Origin: Hirsutella rhossiliensis
Lineage: Eukaryota; Ascomycota; Sordariomycetes; Hypocreales; Ophiocordycipitaceae
Assembly: GCF_020360975.1 (NCBI RefSeq)
Contig: NW_025408684.1
Coordinates: forward strand, 558,001 to 622,000
Length of the DNA stretch: 64,000 nucleotides
Reading direction: 5' to 3'
Made by a program: the position numbers and the translations under genes
Shown: positions 10,052-21,845 of the stretch, in pieces
Position numbering within the stretch: the stretch's first letter is position 1
How the letters are laid out: the number at the start of each line of letters is the position of its first letter
Notes under the pieces: model-generated
Told to the model about the DNA's origin: nothing
Databases searched by the model: none
What the model saw: only the letters and a program-made list of their open reading frames with translations

Positions 10052-12265
10052 GGTCGTGGGGAAGAGGCGGCCGGGTGTGTGGGCTCTCGCTCGGAAGAGG
10101 AGGGGGGGGTGAGCAGAACGGCTGCAGCCTCACCGGCTCGCGGTCTGTCGGCCGGTGATGCTTCGCCGCTCGATGGATCTCTGGTGGAGGGTCGGAAGGC
10201 AAACGCGGGGCCGGGGGCGGCGGCTACGGGGACACGAGGCTGCGGGTAGAAGATGTATTGGGGGTTGAGAGGCCGAAACGGGACTGGTTTTGGGAGGAAA
10301 GGCTGGCAGGGGACGGTCTGAGCGGCTGGGCAAATGCGTTGTTGTGTCAGGTACGTCGGAGGTTGGTGATGATGAGGCTGCTGCCCGCCGGAGAAGGGAA
10401 GGCAAGTACCTTTGCTGGTGGCATTCATAGGTACGATAGTAAGTACTGTATTAGCATGTAATCGATACTTTGGTGCCCGTCTCAGCTAAGGCTGGTGGCG
10501 GTGGTGGTGGTGGAGGCGAGGACAAGGACAAGGACAAGGAATCGGTTAGAGGAGGTACTCAGGACCTAGGCAGGCAGGCAAAGCACCCATAAGCTGGGCC
10601 GGGTGCTTGGCTGCCAGAGGTTCCGGGTACATGGTGTTGAGCCGGGAGGCGGGGTGGGTTCCGGGCGGCTCTGCCGGGCTGCTGATGCACATCGCAGACG
10701 GTGCAGTAGGCACACACAGGTACGGATACATCAGTCAGTAGGCGACAAAGGGGGCTGCAGGGGGGGTGAAGGCCAGCAAAGGCAGCCAGTGCATGATAGC
10801 GCGCAACTCTCTCTAGCTCGCCCTTCTTGAGCTGCCACCCAGTCGTTTCATACGCGCGGAGCGCCGACGGCTGGACAGGAGAAACATGATGGACGGGCCC
10901 AGCATCTGTCGAACAGCACGTGTCCGGGCAACCGCCGGCGCAAAAGACGACTTGACTCCCACTCGCGCACCATCCGCCAATACGAGCTGAGGCTGTTGGC
11001 TGGCTGCACGAGGCGGGCCGCTGACGGCCGATGCTTACGGCGTCGGACGGCCGAGGAACGCCGCGAGACAAGCATTTTACGACGCAGTGGAAAAAAAGGA
11101 GCCTCCGAAGACACGTGGAAGCTCAGGTCCGCTAATAAACTCTACCTTGGTCTGTTCGGGTCAGAAAAGCACGCTTTGGGCGTGCCGGCGCGTGTGGTGG
11201 CGCGAGAGAGCCGAAACGGACGGGGGAGGGGCGTGCGACCAAGATGGCCGTTTTTCTGCCGTCCTGGTGCCGCATCCTGGTGCCGCATCCTCGTGCCGCA
11301 TCCTCGTGCCATTCTCAAGCGTTGCCGCCGGCGAGAGGGCTGCTCCGATGGTTGATGATGGGACGGGGCCATGATGGCGGCATGGCCTCAAGCGGCGTGA
11401 GCGTCCTCGCACATGCGTGCGAAGGGCAGGGAGGAGACGAGCCGCCCGTGTCAGAAAGACAAGCGCGTTGGTCAGCACGCAGACGAGAGAGAGCGAGGTA
11501 TGCACAAAAGGTCCTGTCTCGACATGGGTCTAAGCCATTGGCCTGTCTGCCCATACCTTCGGGTACATGGTGCACAGCCGACGTTGCCGATGGAATTCCG
11601 CCCCGGAGGAGGGAGGCCACGGTGCTCGGGCCCGCCATCACACACACAGCGCACATGCAGCGGCAACCCCTGTACGTAGCAGACCCGAAAGAGGCAGCTT
11701 CAACGCCCGCGCAGGGTCCCCCACTAACTTACTCACCTCCTGTCCAGGTGCGTGTACTGTATGTACAGTACCTTCCTTACCTTGGTTGGCCTGCCTCTCT
11801 CTTACTCTTCTCCGTCTCACCCTCATCCACCCGTCCTCGCTCTCTTTCTTACTCTCCTCTGTTTCTTACTCTGCTCTCTCTCTTACTCCCTCCCCCTCCT
11901 CCCTTTCCCCGTCCCCTCTCTCTCCCCCCTCGGCAGCCCTTATACAAACGAGACCCGTTGCTTTGCCATCCTCGCCTTTCTTCTGCTTCTGCCTCGCCTT
12001 TGCGCGCCCTTTCTTTGTGTCTGTCCTAAGCAAGCAACTCTTTTTTCCTCATTTGTACCTCGACCCCCTTGGAAGCTGGGCTTCCGATTGATAATCCTCA
12101 CCACCGCTTCCGAGATGCCCGCGCGACGCCGGTGACGAATCCTCCTCTCCTTTTCTGCTGCTCCCAGTGAACCTCGTCCGCCGACGAGCGCCACCAGCCA
12201 CCAGCGCCTCCAAAGAGTGCGACAAAGCACAGGCACCGCCCAATACCGCGCAACATCGAATCGCC
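10052..12265. promoter_or_regulatory. Divergent promoter region of csn7 and the copper ATPase
   Basis: A 2.2-kb spacer between divergent starts. Features seen are a 13-bp tandem repeat at 11262-11310, a GTAC-rich inverted motif around 11755-11772, and a long pyrimidine-rich leader at about 11780-11940 ahead of the ATPase start. Open frames here are low-complexity and carry no family motifs. I could not recognise a copper-response element with confidence. Confidence 0.5.
11262..11310 (+). repeat. 13-bp tandem repeat, about 3.8 copies
   Basis: Units of the form TCCTGGTGCCGCA are repeated head to tail. The first two copies have TGG and the next two TCG at the same place. The fourth copy is cut short. 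It lies in the spacer upstream of the copper ATPase. Confidence 0.9.
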
Positions 12266-15200
12266 ATGGCTCCGTCGCCCATCGCCATTCCTCCGCGAGG
12301 CCCTGCCGCCTTGCTCTCCGCAAGGGGGACGCACATGGCCACCACCGCCCTCCGCGTCGGCGGCATGACGTGAGCCTCTCCTGATCCTTTCCAGCTCCGC
12401 CACCCCCCGTCTCTGGCTGACCAGGTCCAACAGCTGCGGCGCGTGCACGTCGGCCGTTGAAGCAGGCTTCAAGGGCGTCAACGGCGTCGGCAACGTCTCG
12501 GTCAGCCTCGTCATGGAGCGCGCCGTCGTCATGCACAACCCCGACATCATCTCCGCCGAGCAGGTCTGCGAGATCATCGAAGACCGTGGCTTTGAGGCTC
12601 AGGTCCTCGCCACCGACCTCCTGAGCCCCGCCGTCATCCGATTCCAGCCCGCCGAAGACGAGGGCCCGGCTCTCGCGACCACCACCGTCGCCATCGAAGG
12701 TATGACCTGCGGCGCCTGCACCTCGGCCGTCGAAGGTGGCTTCAAAGATGTGCCGGGCCTCAAGCACTTCAGCATCTCGCTACTCTCCGAGCGCGCCGTC
12801 ATCGAGCACGATCCGGCCCTTCTGACGCCAGAGCGAATTGCCGAAATCATAGAGGACAGGGGCTTCGGCGCCGAGATTGTCGACACGGCCAGATCATTAG
12901 CCATTGCACGCGATGTCAAGAGCCCGGCGCCTCCCAGCAATGTCGCCACGACTACGGTGGCCATTGAGGGCATGACATGTGGAGCGTGCACGTCGGCCGT
13001 TGAAGGTGGCTTCAAGGGCGTCGACGGCGTGCTTAAATTCAACATAAGCTTGCTGGCGGAGCGCGCCGTCATCACCCACGACGTCACCAAACTCTCGGCC
13101 GACCAAATCGCCCAGACAATCGAGGACCGAGGCTTCGACGCCTCCGTCCTGTCGACTATCATTGACGCCGGCGACCACAACGCATCCTCGTCGACGGCGC
13201 AGCTCAAGATCTACGGCAGCCCGGACGCCGCTAGCGCCAAGGCCCTCGAGGAGACGCTCAGGGCTCTGCCTGGTGTCACGTCTGTCTCCCTGAGCCTGGC
13301 GACGGACCGCCTCACCGTCTCCCACCAGCCCTCCGTCATCGGCCTACGCGCCATCGTTGAGGCCGTCGAGGCCCGGGGCCTCGATGCCCTCGTCGCCGAC
13401 AGCCAGGATAACAACGCGCAGCTCGAGTCGCTGGCCAAGACCCGCGAGATCACCGAGTGGCGCACCGCCTTTAAGACGTCGCTCTCGTTTGCCCTGCCCG
13501 TCTTCATCATCGGCATGATCTTGCCCATGGCCATTCCGGCGCTCGACTTTGGCAATGTCGCCCTGATTCCTGGCCTGTACCTCGGCGACGTCATATGCCT
13601 GATGCTCACCGTGCCCGTCCAGTTTGGCATCGGCCGCCGCTTCTACGTTTCGGCATACAAGTCGGTCAAGCACGGCTCTCCGACCATGGACGTCCTCGTC
13701 ATCCTCGGTACCTCGTGCGCCTTCTTCTTCAGCGTCTTCGCCATGCTCGTCTCGCTGCTCGTGCCCCCCCACACCAGGCCCAGCACCATATTCGACACGA
13801 GCACGATGCTCATCACCTTTATCACGCTTGGTCGGTACATGGAAAATCGGGCCAAGGGCCAGACCTCCAAGGCGCTGTCTCGTCTCATGTCGCTCGCCCC
13901 GTCCATGGCAACCATCTACACGGACCCTATCGCCGTCGAAAAGGCCGCCGAGGACTGGGTCAGGTCTCCACAGATCCCCAAGACGCCGCTGACGCCGTTG
14001 CGGGCACCCGAGTCCGCGGGAGCGGCCTACGAAGAAAGGCTCGTCCCCACCGAGCTGCTGCAGGTCGGCGACATCGTCATCATCCGGCCTGGCGATAAGA
14101 TTCCCGCCGACGGCAACCTAGTCCGGGGCGAGACGTACGTGGATGAGAGCATGGTCACTGGAGAGGCCATGCCGGCGCAGAAGCGTGTCGGCGACAGCAT
14201 GATTGGCGGCACCGTCAACGGAACCGGCCGCGTCGACTTTCGCGTCACTCGCGCCGGCAGGGACACGCAGCTCAGCCAGATTGTCAAGCTGGTCCAGGAC
14301 GCCCAGACCACCCGGGCGCCGATCCAGCAGCTCGCCGATACCCTGGCCGGCTACTTTGTCCCCACCATCATCGTCCTCGGTCTCATCACCTTTGTTGCAT
14401 GGATCGTCCTTAGCCACGTGCTGCCGAACCCGCCCAAGATCTTCCTTCAGGACGCTAGCGGCGGCAAGATCATGGTGTGCGTCAAGCTCTGCGTCTCCGT
14501 TATCGTCTTCGCCTGTCCCTGCGCCCTCGGCCTCGCCACGCCCACTGCCGTCATGGTGGGGACGGGCATCGGAGCCGAAAACGGCATCCTGATCAAGGGA
14601 GGCGGCGCTCTCGAGAGGACGACCAAGGTCACCAAGGTGGTCCTGGACAAGACGGGCACCATCACGCACGGCAAGATGAGCGTGGCCAAGATGACAGTCG
14701 TGCCTCTGTGGAAAGACAACGAGTGGCGACGACGTCTGTGGTGGTCCATTGTGGGCCTGGCCGAGATGGGCAGCGAGCATCCCGTGGGCAAGGCCATCCT
14801 GGCGGCGGCCAAGGAAGAGCTGGGCGTCGAGTCGGAGGGCGCCATCGCGGGGAGCGTGGGTGAGTTCAAGGCGACGGTCGGCAAGGGCGTCAAGGTGCTC
14901 GTGGAGCCGCACTCGGCAGCGGAGATTGTGCGTTACAGGGTGCTGGCCGGCAACGTGCGCCACTTGCAGGAGAACGGAGTCGAGATACCCGACGACGCCA
15001 TCGAGGCGTCGGAGGAGCTCAACGCGGCGACGCGCAAGGACCTGTCCAAGACATCGACGATGGCTGGGACGACAAACATCTTTGTCGCCATCGACGGCAA
15101 GTACACGGGGCACCTGTGTCTCGCCGATACCATCAAGGACGGCGCGGCGGGCGCCATCTCGGTGCTGCACCACATGGGCGTCAAGACGGCCATGGTGACG

Positions 15201-15884
15201 GGCGACCAACGCTCGACAGCGCTCGCGGTGGCGGCGGCGGTGGGCATAGCGGCCGACGACGTGTTTGCCGGCGTCAGCCCCGACCAGAAGCAGAGCATCA
15301 TCAAGAAGGTGCAGTCGCAAGGCGAGGTGGTGGCCATGGTGGGCGACGGCATCAACGACTCGCCCGCGCTGGCGACGGCCGACGTGGGCATCGCCATGTC
15401 GAGCGGCACCGACGTGGCCATGGAGGCGGCCGACGTGGTGCTGATGCGGCCGACGGACCTCATGAGCATCCCCGCGACGCTGCACCTGACGCGCACCATC
15501 TTCCGGCGCATCAAGATGAACCTGGCGTGGGCGTGCATGTACAACGTGGTGGGGCTGCCCGTGGCCATGGGCTTCTTCTTGCCGCTCGGCTTCCACATGC
15601 ACCCGATGATGGCCGGCTTCGCCATGGCCTGCAGCAGCGTCAGCGTCGTGGTGAGCAGCCTGCTGCTCAAGTTCTGGAAGCGGCCACGCTGGATGGATGA
15701 GGCCGCGGCGGCCGACGGCGTGTTCCGGGACGGCCGCCCGGCGTGGGCGAGCGGCGGCGGCGGCGGCGGCGGCGGCATCGTCGGCAACGTGGTGGCGTGG
15801 GCGAGGACCGTGGTGCCGCGCCAGGCGAGGCACAAGACGGACGAGGGATACGTGCCGCTGCAGAACCTAGATGCCGAGCCGTAA
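12266..15884 (+). CDS. ccc2: Copper-transporting P1B-type ATPase (Ccc2/ATP7 class)
   Basis: Pumps Cu(I) into the late secretory pathway to load cuproenzymes. Two exons are predicted: 12266-12369 and 12434-15884, giving 1184 residues. Three heavy-metal-binding domains carry MTCGAC (about 34-39, 125-130, 215-220). A fourth domain-like segment (about 290-355) lacks any CxxC. Further motifs are TGE in the actuator domain (about 610), the CPC ion-binding motif (about 729-731), DKTGT with the phosphorylated aspartate (about 773), SEHPVGK (about 816) and GDGINDSP near the C-terminus. The tail has a (Gly)8 run at about 15752-15778. The intron splits the first MTCGAC motif, and a second in-frame acceptor lies nine bases upstream (see findings). 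Eight membrane helices are expected for the family; most are visible as hydrophobic runs. Confidence 0.96.
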
Positions 15885-17195
15885 CGGCGACGCCTCAAGT
15901 TCGTAGATGCCGCGTCCCCCCCTTCTCGGCCCCTGTTTCGACGGTGTTTTCCCCCATGTCCCCCCCATGTCCCCCCATCCGTATATACCCTCCGTCGACC
16001 TCCTCTCTCAAGAGAGCCGAGTAAAGGCCAACGTCACCCAGCGACCTTTTTTTCTAGACATCTTGCGAGCGGGATTCATCGACGCGTCTCTTGCGAGATG
16101 TGCCCGGCCTGTAGGGGAGTTCTTCATGAAGTAGTTTTAGCATGAGCGAGGAAGAGGCGTGTCCTCGCCGGGCGGTGCCTTTTACACGATTAAATTTCCG
16201 CTCACGTCTTTTAAACCTCGTCTTTTGTCTTCGCGTGCATCTCTCGTCTGATCTACCGGACTTCACAGGACCCTCGGACACGGAGCGAAACGGCCAGCCA
16301 GTCCTGCGTCGCCACCGTCGTCAGCGGAGATTGAGAGAAGTCGTCATCACGGCCCGCGAGCCGTGTCATCATGCCCACATGCTCGGCCGTGCCTACGTAA
16401 ACAGCAGACGGCGCAAGAGTCGCCTATTTGATTGCACTTCTTTCATTGTGCCTTCGCGATGCTAACCTTGCAGTCCAGCAAACTCTTCCGCACTCGGGCT
16501 GGGCACGTCACGGCCCCAGTCTCCTCATGCCCGCCATCCGTCCGCGGCTTCCGGGCCCCGTGCAAAGATGCCCCGAGGCGCGTTCTAGGTCGGGCCGGCG
16601 CCCAGGTGACTTGAGCACATGGGCGGAATCGGTCAACCTCGCGGCCAATATGGGGATGGATGGTGTCTCGTCTTGGTTCCCCTTCTCATTCGTCCTCACC
16701 CGGCGTTCCTCCTTGGCGGGATCGAGGCAAGGTCCCAGCATATCTCTGCCTCTTCGTCTTGTTCTACTTGCAGCCCCCGTTCATCATCATCCCTATGCCT
16801 CCTCTTCCCCTGCTTTTCCCACGCTCCTCCTCTTCGTCTCGCGTCGCTTCGATGCTCGTCTATTCGCAATATTAAAAGGAAGGAAAAGGGCGTGCAAACA
16901 GCCAAGGAAACATCAGACACATGGGCGCAGCATCGCTCGCGCAATGGTGGTACAACAAAATCAGACCAACAGTCTCGTCGTCTCCGAAAAGAAAAAGAAA
17001 AAAAGAAAAACGCCGTGCCGATGCTGGTGAGCAATGTCTTGCTCGCTCAGAGACGCCTTGTGGCATGGACTGCCCTGCCCCAGGCTAGAGCTCCTCTTTG
17101 GGGCCCATGCACACGCATGGTTAGCGATACCTTGGGCACATACGCCCACCGGTAGCAAGAGAGGCTAGGCTGTCTCCAGCAGCCGGGCCCCGACT
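15885..17195. other. Convergent spacer, no gene seen
   Basis: 1.3 kb between the 3' ends of the copper ATPase and the glycosyltransferase-like gene. It contains C-rich runs around 15917-15975 and an A-rich stretch near 16985-17015. Frames in it are short and without family similarity. Confidence 0.55.
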
Positions 17196-18883
17196 TTACC
17201 ATTGCCGTCTCGTTTCGACCCGCCTACTCAGCGGCGCCGGGGACGCGGCGCTGCTCCGCTCGCCTTGGAAGAGAGCCTCTTCGTGCGGGCCGCAGAGCTC
17301 GGCCCAGGGTATGAAGCTACCGCCGTGGGCGTCGGACCAGGCCCCTCCGTAGGTGTTGCCCGCGAGCTTCTTGCTGCTGGGGAAGACGGCCTTGGCCGCC
17401 CACCTGCGCCCGTCGATGAGACGCGACGAGATGAGATCCCCCGCCTGCGACGACTGGACGGCGGCCTTGAGCAGAGACTCGGCAAAGGGGTACCACCAAT
17501 ACACCCGGTACTCGGCATCGAACCCGTCCTTAGGCCCCGTGCAGTGCCACAGGGCATATATGTGCTTCGTCACCAAGTTGACGCCAAGACTGACGGTGCG
17601 AATCCAGTCGCTGGCCGCCGTGCCCCGGTGGGCATGGGGAATGGCGTCGTACAACCTCGTGAGCGCCGCGCGCACATTGAAGGGCATTTCAATGGGATAC
17701 GGCTGAAACTTGTCGCCCGCCTCGAGCACGTCGGCCTTGACGGTGGCCGTCAAATTACTTTGGTCAAAGGGCAGGCGGGTCAGAAAGGATTCGTATCCAG
17801 CCTTGGTCTGGAAGAGGGCCGACTCGTATTCGATGGCAACGTGCAGCTCCGTTTGCTGGCCCCCGGTTCTCTTGTCGGGGATGATGCGGTCGGCAGGTCC
17901 GCCGTGGACCTCGCCGCCGTGGGCGGCTTCTTTGGACCTCCAATACTCCTGGCGGGCCCATACGTTGGAGACGTAGTACTGGTCCGAATCGCGGAACTCA
18001 AAGGACTCATCGTACGTGGCCTTGATCTCGTCCATGGTGGCATCGATAAGCCTCCTCACGTCACCGACGGGGCCCATGACGGTTCCCGAATTCAGCCAAC
18101 GCGGCTCGTTGAAGACAATGTCCCCGTTGCCCGAGTGAGGACCAAAGGCATTCGGTCCCATGCTCGACGGGGGCACCGCCCAGCAGCGCGGGGCCCTGGG
18201 GTCGAAGGGCCAGCAGACCTTGTCGGGGCCCCAGAAGATGGTCTGTCGGAGGTTGCGCATGCGGGCGCCGGCGACCGAGGTATTGAAGCGCTCGGCAAGG
18301 TGGGCGTCGGCTCGGTCGGCGACGTCAAAGTAGCGCTCGATCATGACTTCGGCCGGCAGCTGATGGATGATGTCGTAGGCGTCGACGATGAGGACCAGGT
18401 CGTCGTCCTCTCGAGATTTGAGCGAGTCAAGATAGCGCTTCACGGCGCGTAGCTTGGCTAGATGGGTAACGGCGGCATTGAATTCGCCCGTCGCGTTCCA
18501 GCCGAGGATGGTGGGGACGGGGTAGCGGTTGACGGCCGACGAGACCAAGTTCTGGCACAGCTGAAGGTTCGTGTGGCTGGCAGGGATCAGGTAGTGTAGA
18601 CGCGAGGTCTTGACGCCATGGCCACCGTAGAGGGAGCTTGGTTTCCGCCATACCGAGGTCCAGCTGAGCTCGGACTGGGTGGCGGACTGGGAGAAGGACT
18701 GAGGAGCCGATTAGCTTGGTCTTCTGCAAGGACATTGACAAAGTTGAAAAGAGAGGAGACGGTTTTTGCCGAAAGGGGCGACCATACAGAATATGACGGA
18801 TGGGCGCCGAGGAGCATAAAGACGACCAAGATGGCGCAAGCAGTAGGAAGCAGGACACGCCGCAATAGGGGAACGGACGCCAT
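17196..18883 (-). CDS. Type II membrane glycosyltransferase-like protein
   Basis: Putative Golgi or ER lumenal glycosyltransferase of unknown substrate. Two exons are proposed: 18788-18883 and 17196-18698, giving 532 residues. Exon 1 encodes a short basic start (MASVPLLRR) and a signal-anchor helix (about 10-27). The intron at 18699-18787 removes a stop in the downstream frame and has a CTAAT branch site 12 bases before its AG; an acceptor at 18686 is an alternative. The lumenal part contains LVLIVDAYDIIHQLP, which resembles the metal-binding DxD-type strand of procollagen/PLOD-like glycosyltransferases. It also has a W-R-LNSGTVMGPVGDVRRL stretch and DSDQYYVSNVW, both typical of GT-A acceptor or donor loops. 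The C-terminal third is unfamiliar. Membership of the PLOD-like group is an inference from the DAYD strand. Confidence 0.65.
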
Positions 18884-20349
18884 GGTGGTGACTTGATGTG
18901 GTGGACGTCTTCACATGAGGGCAGAGAAGGCACAAGGAAGAAGGAAGCCGGAGCGGCAGAGGATGGGAGGGGAGAGGGGAGAGCAAAAGAGAAAAACTGC
19001 TACGAGGGCCAGCGAGAGAATGCCAGAGAGAGAGAGAGAAAGAGAGAGAGGCGTGCGCCGAGTATAGTGGACAGTCAGGGGGGTTGATTATGTATGTATT
19101 ATGGGAAGGAGGACGGCGAGCCTGAGGACCAACATAAGAGCACGGCAGGAGCGATGATGCACGGTAGTTGGGGCAAGGGCAAGTACGTAGTCGGTTCTTG
19201 CGTAACGGAGTATGTACATACATGCAAGACTTGGCCAACGTCGGGTCCCGAAAGAGACGGAGACGCATGCGCGTGCGTGTGCGTACATGCTGTACGCACC
19301 GCATGGGCAAATACGACGAGGAAGACGCGCGGATAGGTGGACAGGGGAAAGGGGGGGACGATTGAGTGCGAAGCGGGAGCGATGCACAGGTGACAACTCT
19401 ATTTCTGGCTCCGCGGATTGCCTCTAAAAGCCGGTTTTTCCTTCTTATTCTGCTTCAGTCCACCAGTAGCAAACAATTCCCCCCCCCTCTCCCTCTCTCC
19501 CTCTGTCCCTCTCTCGTGGAGAGGTGGAGAGGAAACCCTAGTGTGTGCGGAAGAGTCGGCTGCTCGGCATGGCCACAGCATGTGTAGGAAAAAGAAAGGA
19601 AGGTCGGTGGGATGCGAGCTGCAGCCGCAGTGGCGTCGGGCGCGCAGCACCAAACATGTCTCCCATGTCGTGCGCCGGCGTCCGGGGTAAACAATGCCTG
19701 ACCGTGGGAGGCGGGTGATGACCATGGTGATAGGCCCGTCGAACCCCTGCCTCTCGCTGCGCTAGCCTCTCACCATCTCACACTTGGGCCGCCATCCAAC
19801 TGATCCCTATAATAGAATCAAGATAAAGTAACAGTACCACTACCGGGGTCGGTTTCCACGAGCCCGCTAGTGCTCTTGGCCGAGCGTACAGAGAAAAGGG
19901 TAGAATAGGGCCTTCGATTGGTAAAATGACACTGCCAAGGCGCATCCCGTAACGACGACGGCCCGGACATGGCAGCCATCACGCGGTGTACCAAGATCGA
20001 GTGCAAGATGGCCGGGAGACGAATAGGGGCCTGTCTTACTGTACGCAGACTTGCTTCTGGCTCACCTTACTATTAATTAGCCTGACACATACAGTATACG
20101 GCAGTACTGCACAGGCCTGATTGTTGGTAGGAGAGGAGCCAAGGACGTAGTGAGCCGCGGTTCTCCTCGTATCGTGCTTCAATGGATCCACGGGCGGCAT
20201 ATCGCACTGCGTCGTCCAGAAGTAGGAGAGGCCATCCTTTTGGCTGCCCGGTTTGGACAAGGACGCGAGGCGGTGGCTTGGTACTCTTCCGAGGGAAGAA
20301 GAAGCTCGCGTGTCTCAAGCACAGGTTTGCCGATTCTTCAACAAGAGTC

Positions 20350-20368
20350 GAGGGCCGTCTCGGCCCTC
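20350..20368. repeat. Perfect 8-bp hairpin with 3-base loop
   Basis: Arms GAGGGCCG and CGGCCCTC flank TCT. It lies mid-spacer and is not next to a coding 3' end, so a terminator role is not implied. Confidence 0.7.
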
Positions 20369-21096
20369 GTTGACGGCCCTCGTCGACGGCTGACAACAGC
20401 ACAGTCCAGGGGGGATTGGACGACGTGAAACACGGTGAAGTCAGACAGCCAGGAGCTTGGCGCTGCTCTTGGCGAGAGGCTCAGCCGGGGACCCGGTCTC
20501 AGGTCTCGTCTCGTCGACGCATGGAATGCATGGAACGTGTGCCCTCGACCGAGTTTGGCTCGCGAGTTTGTCTGCTCGAGTTGACCATGGACATGGAATG
20601 GGAGGATAAGGAAGAAGTGGACAGAGTGTACATGGAATACGTAACTTGATCCCAGTCGATGAGGTAATCGGTGCGAGGACGGATCGTGCTGTGGGTACAG
20701 AGTACTCCGTACAGTACAGTGGTATTGGTAGGTATTGAGCAGCCAAGTTGGGGCAGTAGGGTAATTACCTCCCTCCGGAGGGCTGGAAATGACGACTTAA
20801 ATAGCATCATTTGGCTCCAACAGTCAATTAAACCCAACAACGACAACACACGATCCCTTCGGCATCTACAGTAGGTATCCGATTCCGTATTGTTACGCCT
20901 TGCTCCAGGCATAGATAGCAACCTACAAATGTTCTTTTGCGGTACCTGATGGGGTAAGCAAGCACTCGAGCAGGATCCGCAGCCTGCAGGCACCATCCGC
21001 CATGACCGGCATGACAGCTGGATGTGACGTCCCGGATAAGCAAGTACTGTAGAGCGCGGAAATGTCACGGATGTATGGATAACGTGCTTTTTTTTC

Positions 21097-21106
21097 TATA
21101 TAAAAA
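21097..21106 (+). promoter_or_regulatory. TATA-box-like sequence without a downstream gene
   Basis: TATATAAAAA follows a T-tract, and pyrimidine-rich sequence follows it. It would be a strong TATA box on the plus strand. No open frame with coding character follows within several hundred bases. It may be chance, or it may drive a non-coding transcript. Confidence 0.35.
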
Positions 21107-21275
21107 CCCCATCTTCTTTATTCGACCGTCGTCGAGCTGCTCGTACGACCGACAGACTAACGAGACACGCTACTCGCTTGGTGTCTTGGCGTGGCGGCTC
21201 GTGCTCGGCAATTATTCGTGGTGCTGTGGTATGTACTGTAATAAGGTACCTACTGTATGTGTATCTTGGAATACC

Positions 21276-21293
21276 TACCTACCTAGGTAGGTA
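21276..21293. repeat. 18-bp perfect palindrome (TACCTACCTAGGTAGGTA)
   Basis: The sequence equals its own reverse complement. Further CCTA/TAGG units continue imperfectly on both sides, so it is a microsatellite that meets its complement at a CTAG centre. Confidence 0.85.
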
Positions 21294-21734
21294 AGTAGGT
21301 ACTGTACAGTAAATCATATTGTTGCCTTGGGCGCCGTAGGGCGGAGCAGCCCGGACCAAGGAGCTCGTGGGGGACAGCCGGGGCTCACGTCTCCACCTGG
21401 GCCCGAGCCGGGCTGCGTAGATCGAGCCTGCCAAGTGCCAAGGGCCCCGTTGGCCGACCGCGAATCACATTGACGACGGCTCGAGGTCCCAGGCGTTATT
21501 CCCCCGAGGCTGATTAGTTCTGTTGTTCGGCCCTTCATCTCGGTTTTCTCATCCCCACGGCATCCGATCGAGGCAGCCAACGACGGGACTTTTCCAGCAA
21601 CCCGTGCTGATCTTCACCTTCATGCGCCCCTTGTGTGCTTAGATGATGGTGCGAACAGGGCATGTTGAAGATCAGGTAATCAATCGTGCGTGGCCTTTGT
21701 TCTTGCGTGCAGACAGGCATGAATAAATTTTTGG

Positions 21735-21845
21735 TAGATGCTTTAGGTAGGTAGGTCGGTACGGATACTGTACTGTACTATACTGTACTGTACTGTACCG
21801 TGCCGTAGGTATGTTATGTAGGCAGGTAGGTAGGCAGGTAGCTAA
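21735..21845. repeat. Short tandem repeats TACTG and GTAGG
   Basis: A run of TACTG/TGTAC units at about 21765-21800 is flanked by GTAGG/GCAGG units. It is non-coding and is the densest microsatellite patch in the window. Confidence 0.8.

Noticed and set aside
14118..15833. 571-codon minus-strand frame opposite the copper ATPase
   Set aside because: It is an antisense shadow of a GC-rich gene, dominated by His, Arg and Gly, without motifs.
12513..15884. Starting the copper ATPase at the ATG at 12513
   Set aside because: This would drop the first MTCGAC motif. The upstream exon 12266-12369 joins in frame and completes that motif exactly.
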